From: Opisthorchis felineus
Taxonomy: Eukaryota; Platyhelminthes; Trematoda; Opisthorchiida; Opisthorchiidae
Reading direction: 5' to 3'
Length of the DNA: 64,000 nt
Assembly (NCBI GenBank): GCA_004794785.1
Contig: SJOL01006431.1
Span: 144,781-208,780 of the forward strand
A program made the translations under genes and the position numbers. The notes under the pieces were generated by a model. It was not told the DNA's origin. It saw nothing but the letters and a program-made list of their open reading frames with translations, and ran no database searches. Shown piece after piece: positions 1 through 13,187 of the stretch. Every line of letters starts with the position of its first letter. Positions within the stretch are counted from its first letter, which is position 1.

Positions 1-726
1 AACTTCGTTGGGACAGTTGTTCGGGGGAACTGCACTTGAAAGAAACAGAGGAATATCGTTTATGTTGTTGGTCCCAAACCAAACTTTTCGAACCCGAATT
101 ATTTGTGGCAACATGCCATAAGCAGTCGGTCGCACGCCGCTGACAGAGTAACAGTAAAAACAGCACAGGGTTGATCACAGTAGAATGATACGGTGTACTA
201 TGAATGGAACTCAGTTGTACACTGTGCATGAAAGAAACCCAAACCTGGTAGACGATCGGTGGACTAGCGTACGTAAAAAAAATGTGTGTAGTATTGACGG
301 AATGGTTTTTCCCTGTTTCCCATGGCAATACCTCATGCCCATTCAATGAGACAGTAAAATACCGCCAAGTCGACCATACTGACATGACACCAAAGAGGAT
401 GGGTTTTTCTACATGGTCCATGATCTCGAACACAAATGTAGACCGACACAAAAAGTGCGTTTACTTGGATTTTAAAGAAAAATCGAGACGTAGGGACCGG
501 ATCGTAGTAACTGTTGCTACTAGAAATGTGTGAACGCACGGAAATCTGATGGGACCGACCCGTGTTTGGGGGGGGGGACACGCCGTAGGGGCTTAGTTTG
601 GAATAAAGTCGCATATCACATGCAGGTGTACTATGAAAACTGCACACCAACAAGATTTGGGTGCATTTTAAGCAATAAGGAATTATTACTTATTGGGGAC
701 CGACTAAAATAAACAAAAGATAATTC
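1..726. other. Unannotated stretch, no gene seen
   Basis: Short frames only, broken by stops on both strands. The one compositional feature is a run of ten G at 568-577. I see no repeat shared with the rest of the window. Confidence 0.6.
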
Positions 727-882
727 TTCAGGTGTATCATCCCTTCGGCGCATAGCTGCGATCGCCACCAAAAGGAAGCACGAGGGTTGAGAGACTGTCA
801 GCTAAGCTAAGCCTACACAGGAGCAGTCGTTTGGGGTTCGAACCACGGGCCTTTCGCGCGTCAACCACTTGGCTATCTCGAG
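727..882 (-). repeat. tRNA-derived SINE, old copy (SINE family 1)
   Basis: Read on the minus strand this is a diverged copy of the SINE seen at 15332, 28115, 38255 and 45941. It has the degraded A-box end near 870-882, a B-box-like GGTTCGAAC core near 835-845, and the body with the conserved GCTTCCT and CACCGAAAGGG-like blocks down to the 3' end near 727. It is the most mutated of the longer copies; for example the A-box region reads TAGCCAAGTGG instead of TGGCTCAGTGG. No target-site duplication could be recognised. Confidence 0.8.
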
Positions 883-3800
883 CTGTCCAGTCATACTGCA
901 CCTTGAGGTAAGTATGCTCATTGGAGGGGTTAAGTATACGGGTGCGGAGGTAACTCGGTGGGTGGTTGTTCATTTTCAGGAGAATCCCTCTGATTCAGAT
1001 ACACATTCTACAGCAGGCCAGGATGAACACTTGGGGGACACCCTCAAGATAAGGACTATCAGTAAATTACCAGTTTTGAAATTCCGGCAATTTTAACAAA
1101 TGCTTGGATAGTGTCTAACTTTTACAACTACGAAACTAGTCTGAGCTGCAACTCTTGTCTCATCTTGCTGCGAGAAAAAAGCTAGTTACCACGACGATTG
1201 TCGCCATTGCCTTTTCCCATGTTTCTGTCGACGTACAACAGTGCGTATCTGACACGATACGGAGGCGCACTCCCCTCACAGCCAGATGGTGTACCGTGTC
1301 CGAGTATAGTCAATTAAATTCACATTTCAGACTGCAATGTACTTGTCAATTGGAGTAGAAAATACATGGGCATGCCGAGAATGTCCAAACACACACACAC
1401 ACTAGGAGTTTGCCTGAACCATCCTGACGACACCTTGAACAAGGTGACTAATAGGACGGTGGCGTAAAGGGACGGAAGTTGTGCTGCCATAAAAGTGCAC
1501 AAGGCAGGTACATCTTTTGTTGGGATTCCTTTCTCTCTCTCCAAAAATTATGAATTCCAAATATAAGAAGAGACATGCGGCCAAAGCCGATGGATGAGTC
1601 ACGGCAACAACTGATGGAGATTCCATTGCCGTTGTGGTTGTTAATGTGGAAGGGAGGATGATGACGATGGGAGTTGCTGGGCTGGCTATCCGAGTGTGTT
1701 GGTGCATTAAATGTCTGTTTGTGTTAACAAGTGTGGAATTTGTGACAGACAGGAACAACTAACCGGGCTTTTCTGTTTTATCAAACCAGATTTCGGAGGA
1801 CTAACGAATTTGTATCCTAATTCAGGTTCATGCGAAAAAAGGTTTGTACAAAATGAGTGAGATGATGAAGGGGATTTGTTGATCGCCGGTCAGCTCATTC
1901 GCGAACTAACAAAAGTCAAGCCTCAGTTTGTACTAACCGGTTCGGGATTTTATTAAATGACGAATTAGGCCGGAGGCCACCGTACATCGGTTGTAATGTG
2001 TATTCCGGCGGCATATATGCGACCCAGGGTTCATTCACTATGTAGTAGCTGTGTGGGGATGGATGTTTTTCTGGATGACTGTCAGAAAAGGGCTCGTAGG
2101 AACAATGCCCATGGGACACTCAACTTGAGTTCGTTTATACTGCCTACAATTCTGGATTCAAATTAATCTTACGCCGTATGTGTACGAACATCCTAGGTGC
2201 AACCGCTGACCTTCTCGAAAGGTCAGCTTATTTGGACAAACCAACTTAGGAAGTTTTAACTCGAGGTAACCATCACAAGACAAGTAAACTGATCGTGTAT
2301 GACAATCATCCTAACACCAAACGCATCCCCTCTGGCCTCCTTATGAGCCACCGGAAAACCGTAAACAAACTCGCCTCTTCACACAAACCATGACAATTCA
2401 AACATTTCGCTGATTTGATACTGATGCGAACTTGATGAAACAGCTTGTACTTTCAAGAAGTTTTGGCGCCACATTTGGCAAGCACTCACTGACAAAAGGG
2501 GAGTGAACACAAAAATTTTGATAAAGAGAGGAAAAAGAATAAAACAAACTTTGTGAAAAGAGGGCTTATCTTTGGCATTTTCCAGATTAGAAACAATCTG
2601 GCGTCAAGATGGTTCAGGGGAATCTGACCTGAACCAAGGCGCCAACGGAAACACGTCAAACACATGTTCCTGTTCCTGTATGAGAAACACGTTCACTCTT
2701 TCTCGTACTTCTAGCTGTTCATGTTTCTCCCTCGTTCGCTTACAACTGCAGGTAGCAGCATGGGAAACCTGAAATCGATGAATTTGGCTCCTAACACCCA
2801 ATAATTAATAACTGTCGTTGCCTGATAGCTGATCAGAAGTGTTGGTAACTTTTTTAGAAAACCTGTACAATTGCCAGCCTCGTGGCTTACCGACATGTGA
2901 AAGCACCCAGGATCAAATTTGACTTTGCTCCAGCTAAATCTAAGCCAACGCTGGGTTAACCTCTACTTAACGACCGGTGGATATCAGAGTCCATTTTCTG
3001 CTATACAGGTCCAGAAAAGACTCCTCCAGAGCGATTTGAGTAGGGATGTAACTGGTCCAGCTCTCCTCTTACGCTGCCTCAAATGGCTAGTCGGAGTGCG
3101 TGAGATACTTGCTGAAGTGGCCGCACTTGGAACAAATGGGAACAATTGGGAACAACCAGCGCCAAAAACACAATAAAAATATAACGATCAAGAGACAGCT
3201 GGTGAAATGGGTGTGCATCAAAGTGTAGTTGAACGGATGAGCTCGAGACAACGTAGATGTAAACGTATGATAGAAGCTCATCACCGTCATCAGTGGTGGT
3301 AAAGTCTGGTCAGTCGCTGAGCATAAATAGAGGCCAAAATCTGGTCCATTAAAACGTAGTTCTCAAGAGTGAAGGAATGGGCTAAATCATTGATCACCCA
3401 AAGGTGTCCGCTGTTCGCGGTACAGAGATGCGGTTCTCTTCCGGTGTAAGAGACCGGTTCTTTTTAGTTGATTCTTAGAAGAACGTATTCTTGGGAGGGA
3501 CTGTTGTACTTGCAGTTCGGTCAGGATTTAAAGATTGCTCAAAGTACGCTACGTTGGAAGGAATTTCATCAACTATGAAGCTATCCCAGAGTGAAGAGCT
3601 GACTCATCACGGAAAGGTTTGCTGGGATAGTGTTCGAGGCTTGTGGCCATGAAAAACTGACCAGTCGATGTCAGGAGTGTAGCCCGCAGTATAACATGAG
3701 ATTCTGGTGTCTCATAATCACTCCTTCGAGAAGACGTATTGGACACTTCAGCGATACTTGTGAAGGGACACGTCTTATCATATTTAGTGTCTTGTTCGTT

Positions 3801-6800
3801 GTACGGGTTCATGCTCTCTGAATCGTAGCGTTTTCAGGAAAACTCCATAGGTGCTGGGCATCGGGATAACAATGCAAAACTCTTTTGGAAATGAGGCCTT
3901 GTACAACCGTCCTGATTAGTGGGAAACACCCATAAGTGCTATCTTAGGGGTATCGAACAAATCAAGCATATGGGTCAAGCGTCCGTCCAGACGTGACCGT
4001 TCATTGTACGCCGATGGATTAGTGGTGCCACACCCGTCTCTTATGTCAGAGTTCAAATCCGCAGCAAGTCTGAATATATGCACCGTTGGTAGCCAGTAAT
4101 CTTGAGTCCACTGCTTACCCATTTGCCAATCGCATCAAGACTGTCCAAGCAAGTTCTGCGGATAGGAACTCTACAAACTCTGCAACTACTCATGAGTAAG
4201 CAGCATACTAAGTCCTAAGAGAGATCACATGACGAAAAATGGGTGTACTTGCCTTCTCCTGAGAGTTGACGGCATTTGTCGGGAAAAAATACTGTATTCG
4301 TGTTGTTTACTCGATACTTGGATGCCAACTCGGTAGGATACTCGCCCCTAGGTCTTCCTGCACAACAGCCTTTCGCATGATGCAGTAATTTTCGTGCCAG
4401 TTCCATTCCTACACGATCAATGAAAGGAATACTCCCCACTTTGCAAATTAAAACTGAAGAGAGGGGACTATGCAAATGGACTGTGTTTGCTCAACTACAT
4501 AAAAGGGGAGCAAGAGAAAACGGAGTTGATTGAATTTGTTTCTGCAAGGTGTCGAATGCCCAAAAGGCAATTCTAATTTATCGAGAATCAGCCGCTACGA
4601 AGCGGACGAAGCGAAAAACAGCCCCACCACAAACGAAAACGAATGCTCATGCGAGGTAATCGAATTGCAAAAAATGTTGGCATACATACACACTGACGAT
4701 CGAAATGTGTCGGTCGTTTGGGCACATCGCCGAGTTCGTTATAGACAATAAAGTGGAAAATCAGCCTCGGGGCATTTGGATGGTGCAAGTTAGATACACT
4801 AACTGTACGACAGACCTGACCAACAAGACGACTGATGAAAGTTACTCACAAAGAAGAAGTCAATGTGGGCGTCCGTTGATCGCTGTTGTTGGAACAGCTA
4901 GGTGGTGATGGTTCAGTGAGAAACTTAATTGGTATGTCAGCTAGCTTGTGAGATTCAACCACCTTCTTTCAAACAACAGTTCACCTTACAAGCGTTATTT
5001 TAGAAAATCCTGGTGTTCTCAACTGAAATTTTAGGCTTCTCAATCTTCGCTGTGCATGTGAGCTATTGGAAACCGTGGGAGAGAAAAACCGGAATTGTGA
5101 CTCAACGAATTTGACTGATCAGGACAACAGTCGTGATTTTCAAGGTACGCGTTCAAGGGCTGATGAGTTTACTTATTTCGGTCCCTATTAGGTGGAATAT
5201 GTTTGCAGACGTATGGGCCAATAACCACCACAATAGTAATTATTGTAGGAATTATTGGACTGTGAATCGAATGCACGCAGAAATGTCAAGGATTGTGGCC
5301 GTCAAATCGTTTAGCACATTGTCCCCCTTAACTTCCCATACACGACGTCACCACCTTCTGGTTCTATGTGGGTTACTTTACAGTAAAGATTGAACAAATA
5401 ACTCAAATGACGATGTGGACTGTTATAGGTTGCCCTCCCCCCAATTGCGGGACCCCCGACAAAAGCCACTCTTCTGAACAGTACACATAACTCTCGTCAG
5501 GCCCAGTTTGTTGCACTTTCTCTCCAAAGAGACCAATGTCAAGAGACGCTTGAAATAACCTTTTCTTGTTTTCAGGAATTAGTCCACGCAGAAATAATGA
5601 ATGCGATAGAATTTTGGTGGACTGATGTTAAGTGATCAATGGCAGGTTGGTTGTCATGCTATCTCCAATGGCAAAAAAATTTGGGGAGAGAATCAGGTGG
5701 GCTGACCATAAGCGTTTTCTTTTGACTACATCTTGATACGACTTTTGGAACATGCGTCTTGAATCGAAGCCAGTCGGAATGGTAATCGCAAATTTGGCCG
5801 GCTGATTTCGACTGGTTTCCATTAGGGTGACACGTAGTGCAATGGTAATACTTGTTTTAAGGCCTACCCTGAGTATACAACCATAAACAAACCAAGTCTA
5901 ACCAACAAGCCGATACGGACTGCGAGCGTACGTCTGCGTACGCCAAAACGCCCACCGCAAAAAGCGTGCACATTGATAACAGCAGTGAACAGACTTAGAC
6001 CATTCCGATTCGTTCGGGTACATTCAAAATCTATGATTCACGGTTACATGTTAGTAAGTGAATATGCATGGTGACGCGATACGGATGGCGGATGCAGGAG
6101 AACTAAAATCGGATTCTTGATAGAGGCAGTCGTGCTAACGAATCACAGATTTACTCGTCCCTCTACATCCTGTTGTCGTATCCACTGGGGGACGTCAATC
6201 TTGGAAAAGATTCACACAGTTGCACGGTAGGGCTGTAGCCTTATTTTTACACTATTCTGATAAAAAAACGCCAATGGATGATGGTTTTCAACTGAACGAG
6301 CTGTGTAACCCTCCGTCCCGTTATTTTACCAATATCCCCAAGACTTTTGGTTGTTTACTGGCAGGTTGGGCATCAACAAATGCGCTGATGATATGCCACG
6401 GCTTCAATCAGACTGTTTAAATTATTGATCCGTTTGATAACAAATGGGCAAACGTGAGCGACTGCCTATGTCAGATATCGTCCCGAGTTGAGACGAGTTG
6501 CATCGCTTCCATGGCGATGCAAGTCGGTCAGTCAGTCATCCACTCATGGATTCTGTATGATGGTTTAACATTTTCACCTATCTAGAATAGGGAACAACAG
6601 CCTAAAACTGTGCACCTTGTCTGATACAGCGTGGAGTGGAAAAGCTAAGGGTTGAGGGCGATAGTTTGTTACACTGGACCACTACTGGCTACGCGACGGG
6701 ACCATATCTGTCAAGGTAACTAAGCATTAGTGTGTCACGTCCCGGGATCCCTGTTCGGGTGGAGAACGGTTGCAGACACGACTAACTTGACTAGTGAGAG

Positions 6801-7204
6801 TTTTCATGTTACGTTGCCAACTCACACACTGATCACCTGTGGGTCTTTACAACCTGACACATAGATGGCGAAGAGAGCTGTGCGAGATCAACGGCACCAT
6901 GGAATATGAATTACACAATCTAACCAGCATAATTCATAAAGTGCGACCGGCTGGTCTACCGTGAAAGGGTTGTTTACTGTGAAATGAACTGGCGTACCTC
7001 AACATTACTGATCCCATGTTTCAACCAGATCCGCGGAGACAGATGGTCAAATACAGAATCTCCAGAGACCTTCGGCACGCAGTGGTAATTTCATTGATAC
7101 AGAAATTAGGTGGGATGGATTCCACTACAACAATGTACGCAGATGACCGGTCCTGGTTACACAGGCTGAGAAATAGGGATTGACTGAGCTGATCCACCTT
7201 AAGC
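883..7204. other. Unannotated stretch, no supported gene
   Basis: About 6.3 kb with only short frames (mostly 60-120 codons) on both strands, none with a recognisable domain, signal peptide or convincing exon boundaries. It contains a short (CA)n run at 1388-1401 and a short GTCA-type run near 6523-6538. It could be intergenic or intronic. Confidence 0.5.
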
Positions 7205-7336
7205 CTTCGATTCGAAAATCTGACCTATGGACAGTGGGAGGACTTGCTACCTCTGGTGATGACGTATCACACAACTCCGAACATCGAAGTAGCGATTGCT
7301 AGCTTTTTCTCCGAGGATCCTTCATGCGGCCAATGA
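7205..7336 (+). pseudogene. Possible Ty3/gypsy-type integrase fragment (LTR retrotransposon relic)
   Basis: The plus frame through 7226-7282 reads YGQWEDLLPLVMTYHTTPN. This resembles the stretch just after the integrase catalytic core in Ty3/gypsy polyproteins, where a Trp-Asp/Glu-x-Leu-Leu-Pro block is followed by an Ala-Tyr-Arg-x-Thr-Pro-His block and then the FGR motif. The FGR position is not recognisable here, and the frame has stops upstream at about 7182-7193 and downstream at about 7334. No DDE residues, LTRs or reverse transcriptase were found nearby. Coding for integrase is therefore an inference from one short motif; it could be chance, and if real it is a small dead fragment. Confidence 0.4.
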
Positions 7337-7800
7337 CTTGACCCTTGGCTGTTCCGAGGGCCCGGCATAGATTTCTGGCTCGTGAAGCTACTAAGCACAG
7401 CAAATGCGTTCAGAGTCGCATTTGGCTCATGGTAAGATTTGTTTTTCAACCGTGTTGCATAATACGTCGGCGATTAAGGTCAATCACTGGGTGATCAGGA
7501 TGTGCGATTTCCAGTGCCGACCTTTTCTAACTCATCCTTCTTTGAAAGGCAGCATCGCTGTTCCTGCAGATATGGGACTACTGGTCACCTGGGAGAACAC
7601 CTTCACGTTTCCATACCCCTATTACAGCGAACAGTATCACTTTACTTCCAGACAGACGTGTAATACTATTTCTCGCAATAGAGGAACTGGCCGTTCACAA
7701 CCGAGCTGTTTCCTATCGATCTTCTTGTCATGTTTGAACCTCAAGGAACTGAGCTCCGAACACCATTCTTCACAGAGAAGCACTATAGGCCGGCTACATG
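7337..7800. other. Unannotated stretch before the (ATC)n tract
   Basis: A long plus frame runs from 7404 through the microsatellite to 7946, but its length partly depends on the repeat. Its other residues show no domain I recognise, so I do not call it a gene. Confidence 0.5.
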
Positions 7801-7803
7801 ATC

Positions 7804-7864
<61 letters not shown>
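7801..7864 (+). repeat. (ATC)n trinucleotide microsatellite
   Basis: About 21 ATC units with one ACC interruption near 7816. One plus frame reads it as a run of histidines. LINEs in this window also end in ATG/GAT-rich tails (9036-9060 and perhaps 55289-55312), so this tract may be the tail of a minus-strand element to its right, but no LINE coding sequence was recognised beside it. Confidence 0.95.
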
Positions 7865-8999
7865 CCGACTGCATGACATCAGTGTTCAACACCGATGCTT
7901 CGCTGCCGTAGGTCGACTACATGGCAAGGTGACAGCTTCAAATTAGGAGACCAAGGACTGAATGGTTTGTATTCACATGAAATAGAGATTTTCAGATGTA
8001 TCTGTTTATGAGCCCGTGTTATTCAGAATTAGTCCCTCTCTCCGTTCTCAGCATTGTTGTGTCATGAACTGGTCGCATCATCCCGCTGAGTACAAATTTC
8101 TGGGGGTGGCAATGGGTGCATGTGTTGGAGACACGTGAGCGCATTTGGTTCACAGTCCGGATTTTGAGTTTCCCACAGCATTCCCTAATCACGTATAGTA
8201 TCTATACATCGCGCTCAGACTAAGCGAGTTTACCAGTTGGTTATTCACAATTGTTCGTGTGCCCCCATCGTCGTTTATCAATGCCGGAAGCCCTGAAAAA
8301 TTAATAGCGTATCACGAGACTGTTACACCGATGTGATCCTTTCTACTTGTAGCGTCGTTTTTGGTGGACACCAAGAAATGTAATGGTGCCAGAACAGATC
8401 TTCTAACGTCATCTCGAGTTCCACCGAAAGAATCATCTAGTTAAAGTGTAAGAAAAAGACACTGTCATCGAAAAAGTAACTGGTGTATCATTTTGTAAGT
8501 TAGTATACGATCAATATTTTCATTTGTGCTCATCGGTGCAGTCAACGAGTGGCGTCCTACACATTTCAACAATTTGCGATGGAGTTCGGAGTTTGGAAAG
8601 ATGCAACTGTCGATGAGCCGTTACAGAAAAACCATGCAGGTTTGCCTACAAGTTCCATATCGTTTTTGAAAAAGTGCGCTCGCACGAGATCCTAGATCAA
8701 CCGCTCTACAGACAAGCTCTAACAGATGAGTTCATGGGTTAAACAATAAACAAACCAAGTAAAGCTAATGCCCATGTCACAAAAAGCTATGCAGGCTTGC
8801 AAAGCTGAGCCAGAGTCTGCGTGGGATTGGAACACGTGACTTCCGCTTGTTGACTGGAAAGACTCATAGGTCGAATCAACTCCCAAATTGTTGGGTGCTG
8901 CTGTTTAGGCCTTAGCAACCTCACAGCGCTTCATGCGGGCCACATGAGAGGCATTCACCGCAAGGATACAACGAATCAAAGATTTTCTCCTATTTGGCA
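7865..8999. other. Unannotated stretch, no gene seen
   Basis: No frame of note and no repeat recognised. The sequence is AT-richer than its flanks around 8280-8520. Confidence 0.55.
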
Positions 9000-9510
9000 T
9001 CAGCACCTTCCGATGCCGCCAAAAACCCACCATATATCATCACCATCATCACCATTATCAGCTGTAAGAACCGCGTACTTGTCGTACAGTGGTTGTAGCT
9101 GCCACAGTTTCGTTCACCGATGATTTGGGGAGGTGGGGTAGGTAGCTGCGCATTGGGGGCGGAAGCTGATAAATTGGTGCGTAACGACAGGACTGACAGT
9201 GGACTTTTAAGTGGCGAGGTTGAGAAGGGATGAGTGCGTTGAAGGCAATAGCTTGGATGCACGAACGCCATTGAGAGCGCGACTGGGCCATGTCTGACAA
9301 TGTCTCTAACCATTGATGTGACCCGTCTCGAGGTCCCCACCCAGCAAGACGGCAGTGACCAGCGCAGCTGAGTTTGCTGATAATGGCTTTCACACTTTGC
9401 TGCCAAGTCATTGTTTCACCTCCCCTAACACGTTTCCACCCTTCGCGTGGTTCTGCAAAAAGAACTCTTCGAGGAAGTCGGTCAACTGGCATATATACCT
9501 AAGCTGGGTT
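9000..9510 (-). pseudogene. LINE (non-LTR retrotransposon) 3' end: C-terminal polyprotein plus simple-repeat tail
   Basis: The minus frame from 9492 to 9058 encodes the region downstream of the reverse transcriptase in RTE-like LINEs. A LPRRVLF block is followed by GWKRVRGGETMTWQQ, then GWGPRD at 9325-9342, then WLETLSDMAQSRSQWRSC. The frame runs on to about 9058 and is followed by a short tail rich in GATGATGG units at 9036-9060. Such simple-repeat 3' ends are typical of RTE-type elements. The reverse transcriptase and endonuclease are missing, so this is a 5'-truncated insertion, the usual outcome of target-primed reverse transcription. The 5' limit near 9510 is approximate. A diverged copy of the same 3' region lies at 26173-26353. 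Confidence 0.8.
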
Positions 9511-10695
9511 CCGTGGAAACTTGGAAAGATTGATTCCAGTATTGAGAAATGCCAAAAGAATTTCAACAAGATGTATCAACACGCGCACATGAATGGTAAT
9601 GGGCCATTTTGGAGAAATCAGTTTAGGTATTTCATAAAAGTAGTAATTTCAGTTTGATTAATCGAAAGTGATATGTGGGCAAACCAAACAGTTGCGTGAC
9701 CGTGTCGCTCACTCATGTCTCTCCAGTCACGTTTGTCCCGAAAAGATGAGATTAAATGAGGAAAACTAAGGACATACCAAGGTCACCCGTCATACACTGC
9801 GTGTTTTTCAACGGAATTTGTGTGCATCGTTCACTTTAGAACAGTTCGAGGTTAAATTAGATGGCATCACTAATTGTCCGCAGTTGCTTGGGATTGGGTT
9901 AATTTGCGCGTTATTGCCTGTCTAAACACTGAGGTCAAGACAACTGGGGCTTGCGCCTGCCTACGTCAGATAATAAAGCTGACGTCTGTAAGAACAGTTA
10001 AGCCCATAAATCAGGGGAGAGCAGAGCTAATTTGCATAAGATTCTGCAGACATCAACTCCCGCCTGAGGCTGAGAGATCTTCCAAGGAACAACAACTCCA
10101 TGGTGGCTTGACACCCCACATTCCCAAATGAGTCACTCGAGGGAAGAGTGGGGAAACCACACAAAAAATAGGCAAAGGTGGGGTGGGGCAGAGACGAGTA
10201 ACTCACATGCAACGGCAATGGCTGTTCGATTGGACGGAACAGTATCTGAGAAGGGATCAAAGAAAAGCAAACAGAAGTAAGTCGAATTTTAATGAGAGAA
10301 GAATAGACATGAAAGCATGTCAAGCAGATGAGTAATCAACTCCCGACAGGAGTCAGGGGAATTTGAACACCCGTCAGGTTTAGTTGTTCTACAAGTTACT
10401 CAATCACCAGTTCAACTAGTAATTTGAATGTAATCGGAAAAATACTGGACGCAAACCGACCGACATAGAAACACCAATTACTAATGGAGAAGGCAGACTG
10501 ACAAGTGCAGGTGAACAAGCTTATTGTGAAAAAAAATCCAACAGCGTCTGCTACAAGTTGAAACTATGTAAGGGTTACTGGGCATGGTCTTTGGAGATGC
10601 GTATGTTCTGCAGAACATAAAACCCATGTTTAGTTAAAACTACTAGGCACTGATTTGGGTCGTGTAGAAGGTACAGAATAACCTGGGTTCTTCAG

Positions 10696-10723
10696 AATTC
10701 TTGAGGTAAAATTCTTGAGGTAA
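10696..10723 (+). repeat. Two perfect tandem copies of a 14-bp unit
   Basis: The unit AATTCTTGAGGTAA occurs twice head to tail with no mismatch, followed by an A run. It is a local slippage duplication with no visible function. Confidence 0.95.
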
Positions 10724-13171
10724 AAAAGCGAAGACAAGATGTTGCATAATTTCGAAGAGTAATGTTAGACAAATGGGAGTCCGAACATCATTGTTGGCGT
10801 CATCCAGGTGTCAAATTATGGTGGAACGATTCTAGTTATTATGGCGAGCGACGCATAACGAGAGCGAAGTATTGAACATCGGAGATGAGATTGTGTATCA
10901 GAAAGGTGTATAGCAAAGGCTCAGTTAATTTTGTAGGGATTAGTGGTAGGCCACATCAACGCACTAGTGGTGAGTAGATTTCAGCTGAAAGTGTTCTCCA
11001 TCATATTGTCCCATCGAACAGAAAACACATGTGGCCCCTTGAACCGACCGCCTTTCACGAAACAAGCAAGAATTCGAAGTCAGCGGCGTTTTGCATTACT
11101 ATACGTACCGGTCGACTGATACCACCGATACTGCCAAAACCATTCTGATGACAGCTGCCATTCTTGGCCACAAGAGAACGTTACAAGGTCGCGGTAAAGA
11201 GCTAAGCCACCTTTCCAACAAGAGGACGTCTTGGTGTTTTCAAAAAAAGCTGTTCTCACGTGACTATTGAGAAGTATTGATCAGAACCTAAAGTGGCCTC
11301 GATGGAAACCTAAAGAACCCTGCTATCAAGGCAGAATGTTCACACAGTGCACACGACGCCTCTGGTTTCAAGCCAACGGTTGGACACCCATTAGGACGGA
11401 TTAACACCATCGCCGGATGTCCTAACAACCTTGTCGGGGCATATTTAGTGTCTTATCGAAACATCTTGTGAACATTCCCGGGGTATACTAACTTGAAGCG
11501 ATGTATATCGTACGGGCAAACCCGAAGTGAAGTTGTTCCCACCGAAGAAGAAGCAGTCCAGGCACAATGGATTTCCAAAAGCTGGCCTTCAACAGCATGT
11601 TGTCTGTCACGTGAAAAAAGTCCATTTCACAGGATCAATCTCAGAAAGATGAAAAATGAATATTTGGTTGCAAGGTTTGGTTAGCCAGTCTAACTGAGTT
11701 GGCAAACGAGCTGCCGTACCGGTCGATTCATACACTCGTTTCCGCAGTATGTATTTAGGACGAGGCCTGACCATGCAGAATAGTGTTGGCATATCAACCA
11801 GGCGTACTTAGGCTGGTTTGGTGACTTTTATGGCCTGTCCCCTCAGGACCCAGTTAGGGATTGCACGGTGAGCGACTTCACGCAACCCACAGGAAGCGCA
11901 ATCGATTGAGATGGAGTTAGGAATGCATGCGCAGAACTTTTCCACAAACTATTGAAGAACAAAGTTGGCCCCTGTATCATTCACTCGGGAACAGTTTAGC
12001 TATAGTGTTAGTTGACGTTCGGGTCATTTTGACCTTGTTTACGAAGTGAAATGTGTTTCACGATATCTTCAAAGGATCGTAGAAACTTGCCTCTAAGAAA
12101 AGTGGTGCGTTTCGCATCATTTTGAAGTGGGAAAGAAAAATTCAACAAACCCGTCTGAATCCACGCTTCGTTCACATATGTGTGCAGGTTTCTGGCACGG
12201 AATTTTGCGCTCTATTGGATGGTATGTTTGTTGATTAGGTCCATTGTTCATGACTATCACTCGATGCAAATGTTCCCATCCTGCTCTGAACAGGCACACT
12301 TTGGCATATTTCAGTCCCCGGAAGACACTCTGAAATAACACACTTAGATCCAATGTTAGCTCATTTACTATTGCGGTCTGATAATTTCGAAAATAGGGAG
12401 AAAGCTCGTTGATGAGGGAAACTGCCAGACTGTTCATTTTGACTATCTTTACGAAATGCCTGTCTGTCCATTTGTCGTTGGCCACAAAGCCCAAGTTGAA
12501 TGGTGTACTGTATTGATTGGCCCAACCTTGAGCGAAAATTTCGAATAAGGTCGAGTGAAACTCAACGCCTCAGTAGTTAGTAATCACATATTTCTTAAAA
12601 CAGGTTACAGCAATAAGGCCAACACTTTTCTCAGCTCAGCAGGGGTATGTCAGTATCGGCTTTTTCTGACATTATCATGCGAAGGGAACACGTACATTGC
12701 AGATAAAAGCAAGCAAGTACGAACAATCCAGACAGTTTGATTGCGCGCAATGACGCACTCACGCGTGTCTGTCTCGCCGTTCCACTGAAAGTACAGGGTT
12801 ATTCGACCAACTGAAGCTTGAGCGGTGATCATCTGTCACGGACACGCATGGGCCGTCACATAAGTGCACTGAAATATGGGCACTGACAGCGTAACAAGTG
12901 GCAGCCAGTCGAATCAAAACAGCGAAAATCCGAGGTCAGTGAAGCGGAGCGAACAAAAGACACGCCAACACGTGGATGTCTCTTCGTGACGACTTAAGCT
13001 TGACACGTTCATCCGCCGGCTGTTACTTTTTTCGAGTATACGAATATACTCTAAAACCGAGCTACTCCTGTTCTTGAAAGGGCTTCGATTCTGAGGCAGT
13101 CTATCTTTTGTGAGTTAAATGAATTTAGGACAAGCCGTTTCACGCCATCTTAGAAACATGCTTTCCAACGA

Positions 13172-13187
13172 CTCTCTCTCTCTCTTC
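13172..13187 (+). repeat. Short (CT)n microsatellite
   Basis: A run of CT dinucleotides flanked by unique sequence. Confidence 0.9.

Noticed and set aside
7404..7946. 180-codon frame with a long histidine run
   Set aside because: The frame is kept open by the (ATC)n microsatellite, and the rest has no recognisable domain or exon boundaries.
12117..12494. 125-codon minus-strand frame
   Set aside because: No known family, no splice sites that fit, and a length expected by chance in a window this size.
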